Below, piece after piece: positions 9,230-17,790 of a stretch of 37,931 nucleotides of DNA. The position numbers and the translations under genes were made by a program. Each line of letters starts with the position of its first letter. Position 1 is the first letter of the stretch. Under the pieces are notes generated by a model. It did no database searches. It was not told the DNA's origin and worked only from the letters and a program-made list of their open reading frames with translations. The DNA comes from Sandaracinus sp. (GTDB taxonomy: Bacteria > Myxococcota_A > Polyangia > Polyangiales > Houyiibacteriaceae): the NCBI GenBank assembly GCA_002699025.1, contig PABA01000114.1, positions 1 through 37,931 on the forward strand, read 5' to 3'.

Positions 9230-9892
9230 GTGACGGCCTTGCAGGCGAGCCGAGGGGTGGACGGACGCGCGGCTGCGGCGCGCGACGTGCTCCTCCAAGG
9301 GTTGGGGGCGGTGCTCCCGGCGGACCGGGCCGAGGAAGCGCTCGCGCGCGCCCTCCGCTCCGAGCGGCTGCCCGGTCTTCCTGTCGACCCGGCCGCGCTC
9401 CGTTTCTTCGTGACCGGCGCGCTCCGCCGGGTCGTGACGGCGATGGGCGTCGACGACTTCGAGTCCTGGGCCGTGCCGCTGGCGCGGCGCGTCGCCGAGC
9501 AGGTCCGGCCGCCCGGCGCCCCGCTCCACCCGGTGCGCTCCCGGGTTCGGCGGGTCATCTTCGTCTCCATCGAGCCCGGCCTCTGCGCCCGCTTCGACGA
9601 TCCGGAGAGCGGCGTGACCGTATCGCGCGCGGAGTCGATTTTCGATCTCTCGCCGCTCCTCGAGCTGGGCCCGGAGCAGCGGGGCGCCGTCGTCGTCGAC
9701 GCGGCCCTCTCGCCCCTCTCGCTCCCGGCGCTCGCGCAGATGGCGCACATCCTCCCGCCCACCTGCCCGGTGGTGGTCGTCGGGCTGAGCGAGACGGCCT
9801 GGGGGCGCCTGGTCTCCGTGCTCCCGACCGCCGCCGAGTGGCGCCGCGTACCGGACTTCGAGCGCATCGACGTCTACGGCCTGGTCGCCTGA
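9230..9892 (+). CDS. conserved-looking protein of unknown function
   Basis: A 220-residue protein with a helical N-terminal half (residues 1-100) and an alpha/beta C-terminal half. The latter has RRVIFVSIEPGLCARF, AVVVDAALSPLSL and CPVVVVGLSE strands, which recall a receiver-like fold but without clear phosphoacceptor geometry. I do not recognise the family. GTG 9230 is the chosen start; a GGGAG just upstream is very close, so the exact start is uncertain. The gene is divergent from the STAND regulator and shares its upstream region, so co-regulation is likely. Its last 35 sense codons, stop and flank are tandemly duplicated downstream. Confidence 0.6.
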   Translation: MTALQASRGVDGRAAAARDVLLQGLGAVLPADRAEEALARALRSERLPGLPVDPAALRFFVTGALRRVVTAMGVDDFESWAVPLARRVAEQVRPPGAPLHPVRSRVRRVIFVSIEPGLCARFDDPESGVTVSRAESIFDLSPLLELGPEQRGAVVVDAALSPLSLPALAQMAHILPPTCPVVVVGLSETAWGRLVSVLPTAAEWRRVPDFERIDVYGLVA

Positions 9893-10045
9893 GCGCGCCG
9901 GGCCTCGGTGACGACCTGGTCGCGCGCTCGTCGTGCTTCCGAGTGGCGCCGCGTGCCGGACTTCGAGCGCATCGACGTCTACGGCTTGGTCGCCTGAGCG
10001 CGGGAGGCCTCGGCGACGACCTCGTCGCGCGCTCGTCGTGCCGCG
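9836..10045 (+). repeat. two 105-bp tandem copies of a gene 3' end
   Basis: Bases 9836-9940 repeat at 9941-10045 with an offset of exactly 105 bp. The first copy includes the last codons (EWRRVPDFERIDVYGLVA) and TGA of the upstream gene. The second copy carries the same codons and stop without a gene body. The two differences in the coding part (GTA/GTG and CTG/TTG) are synonymous. The rest of the 211-bp gap shows nothing else. Confidence 0.9.
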
Positions 10046-10103
10046 TCGCGTGCCCGCCGTGCCGGTGCCGCGCTCGTTCGGGCGTCCGTCCCGCCGTGGG
10101 CCC

Positions 10104-10880
10104 TCAGATGGCCCGGCGGAGCAGGGCGCCGGGGGTCGCCGGCATGGGCGGCCAGCTCTCCAGCGCCACCTGCGCGTCGAGGAAGGCGCGGTGGAAGGCG
10201 TCGAGCGCGAGCTGCTGGACGTGGCGACCGCTCTTCTTGCGGATGCTCGAGGCGTGCCGCCGCCAGGTGTTCTCGCTGATCCGGAGCGCCACCGAGGCCT
10301 CACGCCGATCGGTGGTCCGGGTGGCCGCCGCCAGCACGTCCACCTCGGCCGGCGTCAGCTCGTTGTCGTCCCCGAGCTGCACGATGGCCCAGGTCAGCTC
10401 CTCCGAGCGGAGCGTCTCCTTCGTCAGCCGGTAGAGCTGCTCGACCGGGCCCGCGTCGTCGACGGCGAGCAGCGCGCTCACCCAGCGCCGGATCTCCCCG
10501 AGCGTCGCCGGCTTCGAGAGGTAGCCCGCGCGGAGGCCGCGGGCGCGGCGGGCGACGGTCGGCGTGATCCGCGCCGAGAAGACGACCAGCCAGACGTCCG
10601 GGTCGAGGGGGCGCACCCAGTCGAGGAAGTCGACGCCGTTCTCGTCCGCCTTCAGGTGCACGTCCGCGAAGACCAGCCGCCAGTCGTCCCGCTCCTCCCA
10701 GCGCTCCCGCGCCTCCGTGAGCGTCGCCGCCGAGACCACCTCGACCTGCGGGATCGCCGACTGGATGGCGCGGGCGAGGAGCGTGAAGTCGTCGAGGACC
10801 AGGACGGCCGGGCGGGCGGCGAGGGCGGGGTGGTCGGGGCGGCGGCGGATCTCGGACGAGCGGCGCTGGCGGGGCTTCAT
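10104..10880 (-). CDS. NarL/FixJ-type response regulator
   Basis: A 258-residue protein. The receiver domain (about 24-140) has the acidic pair D30-D31 in LVLDDF, the phosphoacceptor D73 in VFADVHL, S102 in VFSA and K123 in YLSKPA, so it should be phosphorylated normally. The C-terminus (about 185-258) contains a LuxR-type helix-turn-helix (ELTPAEVDVLAAATRTTDRREASVALRISENTWRRH style). No kinase gene is nearby, making it an orphan in this window. ATG 10880 is supported by a GGAG about 9 nt upstream. It is divergent from the gene at 11007 across 126 bp. Confidence 0.85.
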   Translation of the reverse strand: MKPRQRRSSEIRRRPDHPALAARPAVLVLDDFTLLARAIQSAIPQVEVVSAATLTEARERWEERDDWRLVFADVHLKADENGVDFLDWVRPLDPDVWLVVFSARITPTVARRARGLRAGYLSKPATLGEIRRWVSALLAVDDAGPVEQLYRLTKETLRSEELTWAIVQLGDDNELTPAEVDVLAAATRTTDRREASVALRISENTWRRHASSIRKKSGRHVQQLALDAFHRAFLDAQVALESWPPMPATPGALLRRAI

Positions 10881-11006
10881 GCGGGGGGCTCCTTCTTCGC
10901 GGCCTCCACGCGGGGGCGGCGAGATGGGCGCCTCATCGGGCCGGACCCGCGCCGGTTGCGGACGGCCCTCCTCGCGCCGGGCGCCGCTCTCGGGGAGAAT
11001 GCGGCC

Positions 11007-11906
11007 ATGGGTGGGAGCACGGCGGACGGGATCACACGGGTGGAGAGAGGCGCGCGCGTGGCGCTCGAAGAGGGCGCCCGGGTGCAGCTCGCCGGCTCGG
11101 TGCGCCTCGCCATGCCGGAGCCGCTGCGCTCGTCCCTCGGGGATCGCCCCTGCGCCTACTGGGACGTGCGCGAGGGCCTCGATGACGCGCCGAAGGACCG
11201 CGGCGCGCAACCCTTCTGGCTCGAGCATGCCGGCGAGCGGGTGCTCGTGCGGCCGCCCTACGAGGTGCGGGCGCGCGCCGATCGGCGCCGCGAGGTGCTC
11301 GACGCCGTCGACGCCGACCTGGGCGCGATCGAGGCGCGCATCGGGGCGCTCAAGGACCAGCTGCGCTCGGCGCAGGGTCCGGAGGCGAGCGCCCTGGCGA
11401 AGGAGCGGAAGTCCCTCGCGAAGGTCGCGACGCTCCTCTACACGACCCGCGCCCACGCGCGCGGCAAGCTCCACCGCTCGAGCTCCTTGAAGGCCCAGGA
11501 GGCGTGGATCCGCGCGAACGCGCACCTCGTCGAGGGGCAGGCCGGATCGCGCTCGCTCTCGTTGGCGGTCGATCGCTGGGAGGTGCTCCTCGAGCCGGGG
11601 GACACGGTCGCGGCGGTGGGCGTCGTGGGTCGGGAGCCGCTCCCCGCGGGCATCGCGGGCGGGGGAGGCTACCGGGAGCGCCCGACCTGCTGGGTGCTCC
11701 GCGGGCTCGATGGGGAGCCGCCCCTGATCCTCGGCGTCGGCGAGGCGGCGCCGCGGCCCCCCGCCGAGCGCCGGAAGGAGCGCTCCGGTGGCTCCTCTCC
11801 CCACGTCCCCAGCGCGCTGCCGCCCCGGCAGGGCATGGACCCGATCCTGAAGTGGACGCTGATCCTCGTCGGGGCCGCCGTGGCCCTGGCGTGGCTGCTA
11901 CGGTAG
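11007..11906 (+). CDS. GIDE-domain-like membrane protein with coiled coil
   Basis: A 299-residue protein. The N-terminal part (PLRSSLGDRPCAYWDVRE, then FWLEHAGERVLVRPP) and a later LEPGDTVAAVGVVGREPL resemble the GIDE domain, known from MUL1-type membrane ubiquitin ligases and widespread in prokaryotic membrane proteins. Residues ~90-145 form a charged coiled coil inserted in that domain. A single membrane helix (ILKWTLILVGAAVALAWLL) ends the protein, so it is tail-anchored. There is no RING finger. GGGGAG lies about 9 nt before ATG 11007. It precedes the PHP lipoprotein by only 7 nt and may be co-transcribed with the surface-glycan operon. Confidence 0.6.
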   Translation: MGGSTADGITRVERGARVALEEGARVQLAGSVRLAMPEPLRSSLGDRPCAYWDVREGLDDAPKDRGAQPFWLEHAGERVLVRPPYEVRARADRRREVLDAVDADLGAIEARIGALKDQLRSAQGPEASALAKERKSLAKVATLLYTTRAHARGKLHRSSSLKAQEAWIRANAHLVEGQAGSRSLSLAVDRWEVLLEPGDTVAAVGVVGREPLPAGIAGGGGYRERPTCWVLRGLDGEPPLILGVGEAAPRPPAERRKERSGGSSPHVPSALPPRQGMDPILKWTLILVGAAVALAWLLR

Positions 11907-11913
11907 CGCGGCC

Positions 11914-13608
11914 GTGCGGGGCCGAAGGGAGCGGGCGGGGGCGTGGGTCTGGTGCCTGAGGGCCGGGGTGGGGGTCGGGGTGCTCCTCGCGGCCTGCGGT
12001 GGACCGACGCTCCCGGAGCGCGCCCCCCCGCGTGGAGACGCGGAGCTCGTCTTGCGGGTGCTCGGCGCGGAGGGGGAGGGCGAGCTTCCGGCGGCGCGGG
12101 TCGCGCTCCTCGGGGCGGACGGTCGCCAGGTGCGCGGCAAGCCCCGGGCCGGGGGCCTCGGCTGGCGCACGCTCCGGCAGGCGCACGTCGCCGGCGCGGG
12201 GGAGAGCTACGACTACGTCCGGGGGGAGGCGCGCTTTCGCGTGGCGCCCGGACCGGCGCGGCTGCTCGTCACCCGCGGCGTCGAGCGGGTGCCGGTCGAG
12301 CGGCGCCTCCGCTTCGCGCCCGGCGAGCGACGCGCGCTGAGCGTGCGCCTGCCACGCGCCTGGGCGCCCGATCCCGGGAGGCTCTGCGCGGACCTCCACT
12401 TCCACCTCGGGCGCTTCGAGGGCGCGCACGACTCGGACCTGCGGGCGCTGCTCGAGGCGGAGGAGCTCGACTGGGCGGCGCTCGTCGACTGGGCGGGGCG
12501 CGCCGGGCCGGAGGATCGGAGCCGCTTCTGGGGCGGCTGGGCCTGGCGGGAGGGCGAGCTCCCCGCGCTGCCCGGCGGCGGCGGGCTCCCGGCCTTCGCG
12601 GCGCAGAGCTGGGCGCGGGCCGAGCGCGCCTGCGACATGCACCTCTACGGGCACCGCACGCCCGTCCGCGGGGAGAGCGAGCATTCGCGGGCCGCCATCG
12701 TGGCGGCGGCGCGGCGCGAGGGCGGCGTCGTGAGCGGCGCGCTCGGTCACGTCTACGCGGAGGGCGCGCTGCTCGGCGAGGTGGCGGCGAGCGAGGTGCT
12801 CGTCCTCGGGCGCTTCCACGGGCTCGAGCGCTGGTACGACCTACTCGACGTGGGCGCACGCCTGGGCGCCGTGGCGGGCACGGACACGCAGGGGGGCGCG
12901 GCGCCGCAGCTGCTCGTCGACTACCACGCGCCGCCGGGCGCGAACCGGACCTGCGCGCGGGTGGCGCCGGGGGAGCGCGATCGCGAGGCGCTCCTCGCGG
13001 CGGTGGCGGCCGGGCGGACGACGGTGACGAGCGGGCCCCGGCTCGAGCTGCGGGTTGCGGGCGCGGCGCCCGGCGGCGAGGCGAGGGTGTCCTCGGGGGC
13101 GGCGCGCGTGGAGCTCGCGCTCGATCTCCCGAGCGAGGCGGGCGGCCGGCTCCTGCTCGTCCACGACGGCGAAGAGGTCTGGTCCGCGCCGGTCGAGGGG
13201 CGGGGGCCGCGCCACGCGCTCGAGCTGCCGGTGCGCGCGAGTGGCTGGGTGGCCGCGCGCTACGAGGGGGCGCGGCGCGTTCCGGGGGGCGACGTGCCCC
13301 TCGCCCACACCTCGCCCGTCTACCTCGTCGTGCCGGGGCGGCCGGGCTGGGATCCGGAGGCCGCGGCGCGGGTGCGCGCGCGCCTCGCGGAGCCGGAGGC
13401 GATCCGCACGAGCGGCCGCTCCACCGCCGCGGAGCGCGCCCTCGCCCTCGCGTGGAACGCCCGCGCCCGCGCCCTGCTCGACGCCCGCGAGCGCGCCGCC
13501 GTGGAGGAGACGCCTCGAGCGCGCGACCGCGGGCACGCTCCCACCGAGGAGATGCCTCGGGCGCGCGCCCCCCGCCGCCGGGAGCGCATCGCGGAGGCCC
13601 GACCGTGA
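11914..13608 (+). CDS. CehA/McbA-like PHP-domain lipoprotein
   Basis: This 564-residue protein starts at GTG 11914 and has a lipoprotein signal ending in LLAAC (Cys28). After a beta-rich region, the PHP-type signature DLHFH (160-164) opens a metallohydrolase domain that continues to AGTDTQGG. The usual TDHN motif is replaced by LVDWA, and the final D-H pair is also altered, so the metal site is probably incomplete. A beta-sandwich segment follows, then a charged low-complexity tail (ARDRGHAPTEEMPRARAPRR). CehA-type proteins are metal-dependent hydrolases; a binding or structural role is possible here. Its TGA overlaps the next GTG by 4 nt, showing translational coupling to the glycosyltransferase. 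Confidence 0.7.
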   Translation: MRGRRERAGAWVWCLRAGVGVGVLLAACGGPTLPERAPPRGDAELVLRVLGAEGEGELPAARVALLGADGRQVRGKPRAGGLGWRTLRQAHVAGAGESYDYVRGEARFRVAPGPARLLVTRGVERVPVERRLRFAPGERRALSVRLPRAWAPDPGRLCADLHFHLGRFEGAHDSDLRALLEAEELDWAALVDWAGRAGPEDRSRFWGGWAWREGELPALPGGGGLPAFAAQSWARAERACDMHLYGHRTPVRGESEHSRAAIVAAARREGGVVSGALGHVYAEGALLGEVAASEVLVLGRFHGLERWYDLLDVGARLGAVAGTDTQGGAAPQLLVDYHAPPGANRTCARVAPGERDREALLAAVAAGRTTVTSGPRLELRVAGAAPGGEARVSSGAARVELALDLPSEAGGRLLLVHDGEEVWSAPVEGRGPRHALELPVRASGWVAARYEGARRVPGGDVPLAHTSPVYLVVPGRPGWDPEAAARVRARLAEPEAIRTSGRSTAAERALALAWNARARALLDARERAAVEETPRARDRGHAPTEEMPRARAPRRRERIAEARP

Positions 13609-15125
13609 GCGTCCGGTCGACGCCGCCGGGGGCACGCCGCCGCGTGAGCGACGCTTCGCGCGCCCGGTCGACGCCGCCGCCCGACCTCGGCCGGCTCCCC
13701 TTCGCCGCCGCCGCCGCGCTCCTCCCGCTCGCGCTGCTCGCGCTCCATCACGACCTCGGCCACCACGGCGACATCGGCTTCTTCCACGACTGGTACGAGG
13801 CCTTCCGCGCGGGGCCCGCCTTCTACCGCGACGGCCCCGGGCTCAACTATCCGATCGTCGGCGTGCTCCTCGTCTGCGGCCCGGCGCGCCTCGCCGAAGG
13901 CCTGCTCGGCGCGCCCCTCGATCTCGCGACCTTCACCCTCCTGCACAAGCTGGTGCTGGCGTTCGGCGAGAGCCTCTTCGTGGTGGCCGCGGCCTCCCTC
14001 GCGCGCACGCTCCGCCTCGCCCGCCCGCGCCTCGCGGCCCTCGCGCTCTACGTGCTCCCCTCGAGCTGGGCCGCGGGCGCCTGGTTCGGCCAGATCGACG
14101 TCTGGGGCTCGGCGCTCCTGCTCGCCGCCGCCGCCGCCGCCATCCGCTACCGTCGCCACGGGCGCGCGCGGAGCCTCCTCGCGGCGCTCCTCGCGCTCCA
14201 CGCGGCGCTCCTCACCAAGCAGCTGACCTGGTTCGCGCTGCCGGGCCTCGGCCTCCTCCTCGCCGCCGCGCTGCTCCGCCATCGGCGCCCGGCGCACCTC
14301 ACCTTCGCCGCGCTCTCGCCCGCGCTCTGGCTGCTCCCCGATCCCTTCCTGGAGCTCCCGCCGGGCTGGAGCTCGCACCTGTGGTGGATCGTCGCCGGCG
14401 GAGGCTCGGATCACGCGGAGCTCGTCGTCGCGGGGGGCGCGAGCCTCTGGTCCCTCGTCGCCGAGCCGGGCATGGCGTCGAGCGACTGGCGGCTCGGCGG
14501 GCTGAGCGCGACGGCGATCGGCTTCGGCGCGTTCGCGCTCACGCTCCTCCGCTTCCTCGCGGCGCTCCCGCGCGGGCTCCCGAGCCGCGCGCTCGTCCTG
14601 CTCGCCGGCCTCTCGAACCTCGCCATGTGCGTGCTCCTCACGGGCGTGCACGAGCGCTACCTCGTGCACGGCGCGCCCTTCCTGATGCTCGCGCTCGCCA
14701 CCGCGGGGCGCCGCGCCATGCTCGCGAGCGCGGCCTTCGTCGTGGCCTGGTGGGGGGCCTTCGTGCTCGGGAGCCTGCACTTCGACGCCTTCGCCGGGCC
14801 GCTCGTGCCCCTGCGCATGCACACGCCCTGCGCCGCGCTCCTCGCGCTCCTGCTGGCGGCCTTCCTCGTGCGCCCCTTCGCCCGCCGCGCAGAGGCGGGG
14901 GGCTCGGGGCGACACCCCGCGGGCGCGCCGGGCTCGAGCGGCCTCCCGGACGCGTGCGGCTCGGACGCCCGTCCCTCGGACGACCGCGGCCCCGACGCCC
15001 GTCCCTCGGACGCCCGTCCCTCGGACGACCGCCTCCCGGACGACCGCCTCCCGGACGACCGCCTCTCGGACCGGCGCGATACCGACGCCCCCGGGTCGGG
15101 CGCGCCTCGCGAGGCGGCCCCGTGA
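13605..15125 (+). CDS. GT-C fold integral membrane glycosyltransferase
   Basis: A 506-residue multi-pass protein with about nine or ten hydrophobic helices between residues 25 and 430. The first external loop contains DIGFFHDWYEAF, matching the acidic loop of GT-C enzymes (Alg/PIG-M/GT39/GT87 type) that use lipid-linked sugars. WFGQIDVWG and TKQLTWFALP also fit. Such enzymes transfer sugars on the outer face of the membrane. It begins with GTG 13605 inside the previous stop and ends overlapping the next GTG by 4 nt. The last ~70 residues are a hydrophilic repeat tail (PSDDRLPDDR units) encoded by a 15-bp minisatellite, unusual for this family. The acceptor is unknown. Confidence 0.75.
   Translation: MSVRSTPPGARRRVSDASRARSTPPPDLGRLPFAAAAALLPLALLALHHDLGHHGDIGFFHDWYEAFRAGPAFYRDGPGLNYPIVGVLLVCGPARLAEGLLGAPLDLATFTLLHKLVLAFGESLFVVAAASLARTLRLARPRLAALALYVLPSSWAAGAWFGQIDVWGSALLLAAAAAAIRYRRHGRARSLLAALLALHAALLTKQLTWFALPGLGLLLAAALLRHRRPAHLTFAALSPALWLLPDPFLELPPGWSSHLWWIVAGGGSDHAELVVAGGASLWSLVAEPGMASSDWRLGGLSATAIGFGAFALTLLRFLAALPRGLPSRALVLLAGLSNLAMCVLLTGVHERYLVHGAPFLMLALATAGRRAMLASAAFVVAWWGAFVLGSLHFDAFAGPLVPLRMHTPCAALLALLLAAFLVRPFARRAEAGGSGRHPAGAPGSSGLPDACGSDARPSDDRGPDARPSDARPSDDRLPDDRLPDDRLSDRRDTDAPGSGAPREAAP
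14959..15075 (+). repeat. 15-bp coding minisatellite in the glycosyltransferase tail
   Basis: Units resembling cggacgaccgcctcc, 15 bp each and more degenerate towards the 5' end, encode pentapeptides of the type (S/P)D(D/A)R(L/P). They lie just before the stop codon and preserve frame. Confidence 0.8.
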
Positions 15126-16648
15126 AGCACGCCCGCCGCTGGCTCGTGCCCCTCGTCGTCTGGCTGGTGCTCCTCGAGGGCGCGGCCTGGATCGTCGACG
15201 CCGCGACCGACTACCGCTACGTGCTCCTCGACCGGCTCGAGACCGCCGAGCGGAGCAGCACGCCCCACGGCCTCCGGCGCCCGGACTGGCCCGCGGGCAC
15301 CCTCCGCGTGCGCGTCCCCGATCGCGGCGAGCCCCGGGCCGAGCCCTACGCCCTCGGCGGGCGCGTCATCGAGGGCGCCTGGCCCGACGCCAAGCAGGAG
15401 CTCGTCACCCCGGCCGACCTCGCTGGCGACGCCCGACCGCGCGTCTTCGTCCTCGGCGGCTCGGCGGCCCTCGGCTACCCCTACCGCTTCGAGGACAGCC
15501 TCGCCGAACGGCTCCAGGCCCGCCTGCCGGCGATGCGCGTCGTGAACGCCGCCCAGGTCGGCTGGACCAGCGGCCAGGCGCGCGGCGTGGCCGAGCGCAT
15601 CGTGGAGGCGGGCTTCGAGCCGGCGGTCTTCGTCGTCTACAGCGGCAACAACGAGTGGATCCACTGGTCCTCCGGGCCGCCGCCGGCGTTCGACCCGGCG
15701 CTCCAGCGCACGCTCGCCACGAGCCGCGCCCTCGCCGGCGCGCTCTACCTCGGGCACGACCTCGCCGAGGCCCGCCCACCCGAGGACGACCCGCCGAGCC
15801 TCTTCGGTTTCGCGCACGCCGCCGCCCACCCGGACCGGACCCTCGACCCGGCGCACTGGCGCCGTCAGCGCCGCGCCTTCCTCGCGCAGCTCCGCGCCAA
15901 CCTCGAGGCCATGCGCGAGCTCGGGGAGGCCGCCGGCGCGCGGGTGATCTTCGTGACCGTCCCCTTCCAGCCGCGCCTCCAGCCGAGCTTTCACCACCCG
16001 CAGCCGGACGCCCTCGAGCCCGAGACCGCCGAGCGCGTCCGGGCGCTCCTCGCCGAGGCTATCGAGGCGGTGCGGGAGGAGCGCTGCGCCGAGGCGCCGA
16101 TCGACGACGCCCTCGCGCTCGATCCGGGGCCGCCGCTGCTCCACTACCTGAAGGCCGAGTGCCTCCGCCGCGCCGGCGCCCACGAGGAGGCCATGGCCGC
16201 CTACGCCGCCTGCCGCGATCGCATGGTGGGCAACCTGGGCGGCCGCCTGGCCGTGAACGAGGTCGTCCGGGAGGTGGGCGCGACCGCCGAGCTGGTCGAC
16301 GCCGCGGCGCTCTTCGCGCAGTACGATGCGCGCCACGCGCGCCCCTACCACCAGGACCTCGTGCACGACGACTGCCACCCGACGCCTCGCGGTCATCGCT
16401 TGATCGCCGACGCCCTCGCCCGCCGCCTCGGCGGTGCGCCTCTCGAGCGCGGGGGCGATCCGCGTGGCGCGGAGGCGGGGCGGGGGAGCGCGGCCGGGGA
16501 GGGCGAACGCGACGGCGCAGGGGTCGCGGCGAGCGCAAGCATGCGCGACGAGGGGAGCGCGGCCGGGGAGGGCGAAAACGGGGAGCGAGGCGCCCCGCGT
16601 GAAGACGCCCCGAGGGGAGCCGCGCGCGACGAGGGAGCGCACCCATGA
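15122..16648 (+). CDS. membrane-anchored SGNH/GDSL-hydrolase-fold protein 1, with TPR-like insert
   Basis: A 508-residue protein with one N-terminal membrane helix (residues 7-27) and the rest outside. SGNH blocks are visible: GGSAALG (nucleophile candidate S114), NAAQVGW (block II Gly147), YSGNNEW (block III N176/N177) and DDCHPTPRGH (D416 and H419, the Asp-His pair). A helical TPR-like segment interrupts the domain at ~325-395 (DPGPPLLHYLKAECLRRAGAHEEA). These features fit an active esterase or acyltransferase-type enzyme of the AlgX/AlgJ-like group. Start GTG 15122 and the end at 16648 both overlap their neighbours by 4 nt. The tail after residue ~440 is low complexity, with GSAAGEGE repeated twice. 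Confidence 0.8.
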   Translation: MKHARRWLVPLVVWLVLLEGAAWIVDAATDYRYVLLDRLETAERSSTPHGLRRPDWPAGTLRVRVPDRGEPRAEPYALGGRVIEGAWPDAKQELVTPADLAGDARPRVFVLGGSAALGYPYRFEDSLAERLQARLPAMRVVNAAQVGWTSGQARGVAERIVEAGFEPAVFVVYSGNNEWIHWSSGPPPAFDPALQRTLATSRALAGALYLGHDLAEARPPEDDPPSLFGFAHAAAHPDRTLDPAHWRRQRRAFLAQLRANLEAMRELGEAAGARVIFVTVPFQPRLQPSFHHPQPDALEPETAERVRALLAEAIEAVREERCAEAPIDDALALDPGPPLLHYLKAECLRRAGAHEEAMAAYAACRDRMVGNLGGRLAVNEVVREVGATAELVDAAALFAQYDARHARPYHQDLVHDDCHPTPRGHRLIADALARRLGGAPLERGGDPRGAEAGRGSAAGEGERDGAGVAASASMRDEGSAAGEGENGERGAPREDAPRGAARDEGAHP

Positions 16649-17790
16649 GCGAGCCCTCCCGCGGACGCCGCGCCCTCCAGCGCCTCGCCCTCTTCCTCGG
16701 CGCCACCCTCTTCGCGCTCCTCCTCGCCGAGGTCGCCGTGCGCGCCCTCGACCTCGGCCCGAAGCGCTGGGCCCACCCCTGGCACCTCGAGTCCGAGGAC
16801 AAGCGCGTCGGCCTCGACGTCTACCCGGACGATCCGCGCGACGCCTTCCCCCTCGATCTCCGCGACGCCGCCACCCGCGCCCGCTTCGCCGAGCGGCTCC
16901 CGGAGGTCGAGCGCCGTTGGGAGCGCACGCCCCACGCCGTGCCCTTCCGCTATTCCGCGGAGCTCTGCCGCGGGCCGGCCATCGGCGACGAGGGCGCGCG
17001 CCCCCGCCTGCTCGTGATCGGCGACTCCTTCACCGAGGGCCAGGGCGTCACCGAGGAGGGCACCTTCGCCGCCCAGCTCGAGGCCCAGCTCGGGGGCGCC
17101 GTCGAGGTGCTCAATTGCGGCCGGCGCGGCTACGACTTCCCGCGCCTCGCGGAGTGGTTCGACGAGAAGCTCGCCGAGCTCGATCCGGACTGGGTGCTCT
17201 ACGCCTTCACCCCGAACGACCCGCAGCAGAGCGAGGCCTTCCACGAACGCCAGGCCTTCCTGAACGACTGGATCCTCGACCGGCGCCGCATGTTCACCGA
17301 GGAGCATGCGCCCGCGCCGAGCTTCTGGGAGTCGCGCTTCGCCGGGCTGATCGGCGACCGGCTCGAGGCCGCCGAGGTGGCCGAGGAGACGACGCGCTGG
17401 TACCGGGAGATGGTGGGCGAGCCGAACGCGGAGGGCTGGGAGGCGACGCGCGCGCACGTCGCCGCGATGGCCCGGCGCATGGAGGCCCGGGGCGGGCGCT
17501 TCGCGGTGGCGATGTGGCCCCTCTTCGTCGACCTCGGCGAGGCCTACCCCTTCGCCGAGGTGCACGAGGTGGTGGCCGAGGCCTTCGAGGCCGAGGGCGC
17601 GACGGTCTGGGACTCGCTGCCCGCCTTCCGCGGCCGGAGCGCGCCCGAGCTCTGGGTCCACCCGGCGGACCGGCACCCGAACGAGGTCGCCCACGGCGTC
17701 TTCGCGGAGGTGATCGCCGCGGGCATGGAGGAAGCGGGCTGGCGCGCCGCGGACGGCGCGGACGACGCGGATCGGGGGGAGGGCGAGTGA
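16645..17790 (+). CDS. membrane-anchored SGNH/GDSL-hydrolase-fold protein 2
   Basis: A 381-residue protein starting with the ATG of an ATGA overlap. One membrane helix (about 12-34) is followed by an SGNH domain: VIGDSFTEGQG (S118), LNCGRRGYD (block II), AFTPND (block III) and an Asp-His pair in HPADRHPNEVAHG. All catalytic positions are present. It shares architecture with its two neighbours but is well diverged, so the three are old paralogues rather than recent copies. Its tail is an acidic GADDADRGEGE stretch leading into the next overlap. Deacetylation or acyl transfer on a surface glycan is the likely role (inference). Confidence 0.8.
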   Translation: MSEPSRGRRALQRLALFLGATLFALLLAEVAVRALDLGPKRWAHPWHLESEDKRVGLDVYPDDPRDAFPLDLRDAATRARFAERLPEVERRWERTPHAVPFRYSAELCRGPAIGDEGARPRLLVIGDSFTEGQGVTEEGTFAAQLEAQLGGAVEVLNCGRRGYDFPRLAEWFDEKLAELDPDWVLYAFTPNDPQQSEAFHERQAFLNDWILDRRRMFTEEHAPAPSFWESRFAGLIGDRLEAAEVAEETTRWYREMVGEPNAEGWEATRAHVAAMARRMEARGGRFAVAMWPLFVDLGEAYPFAEVHEVVAEAFEAEGATVWDSLPAFRGRSAPELWVHPADRHPNEVAHGVFAEVIAAGMEEAGWRAADGADDADRGEGE

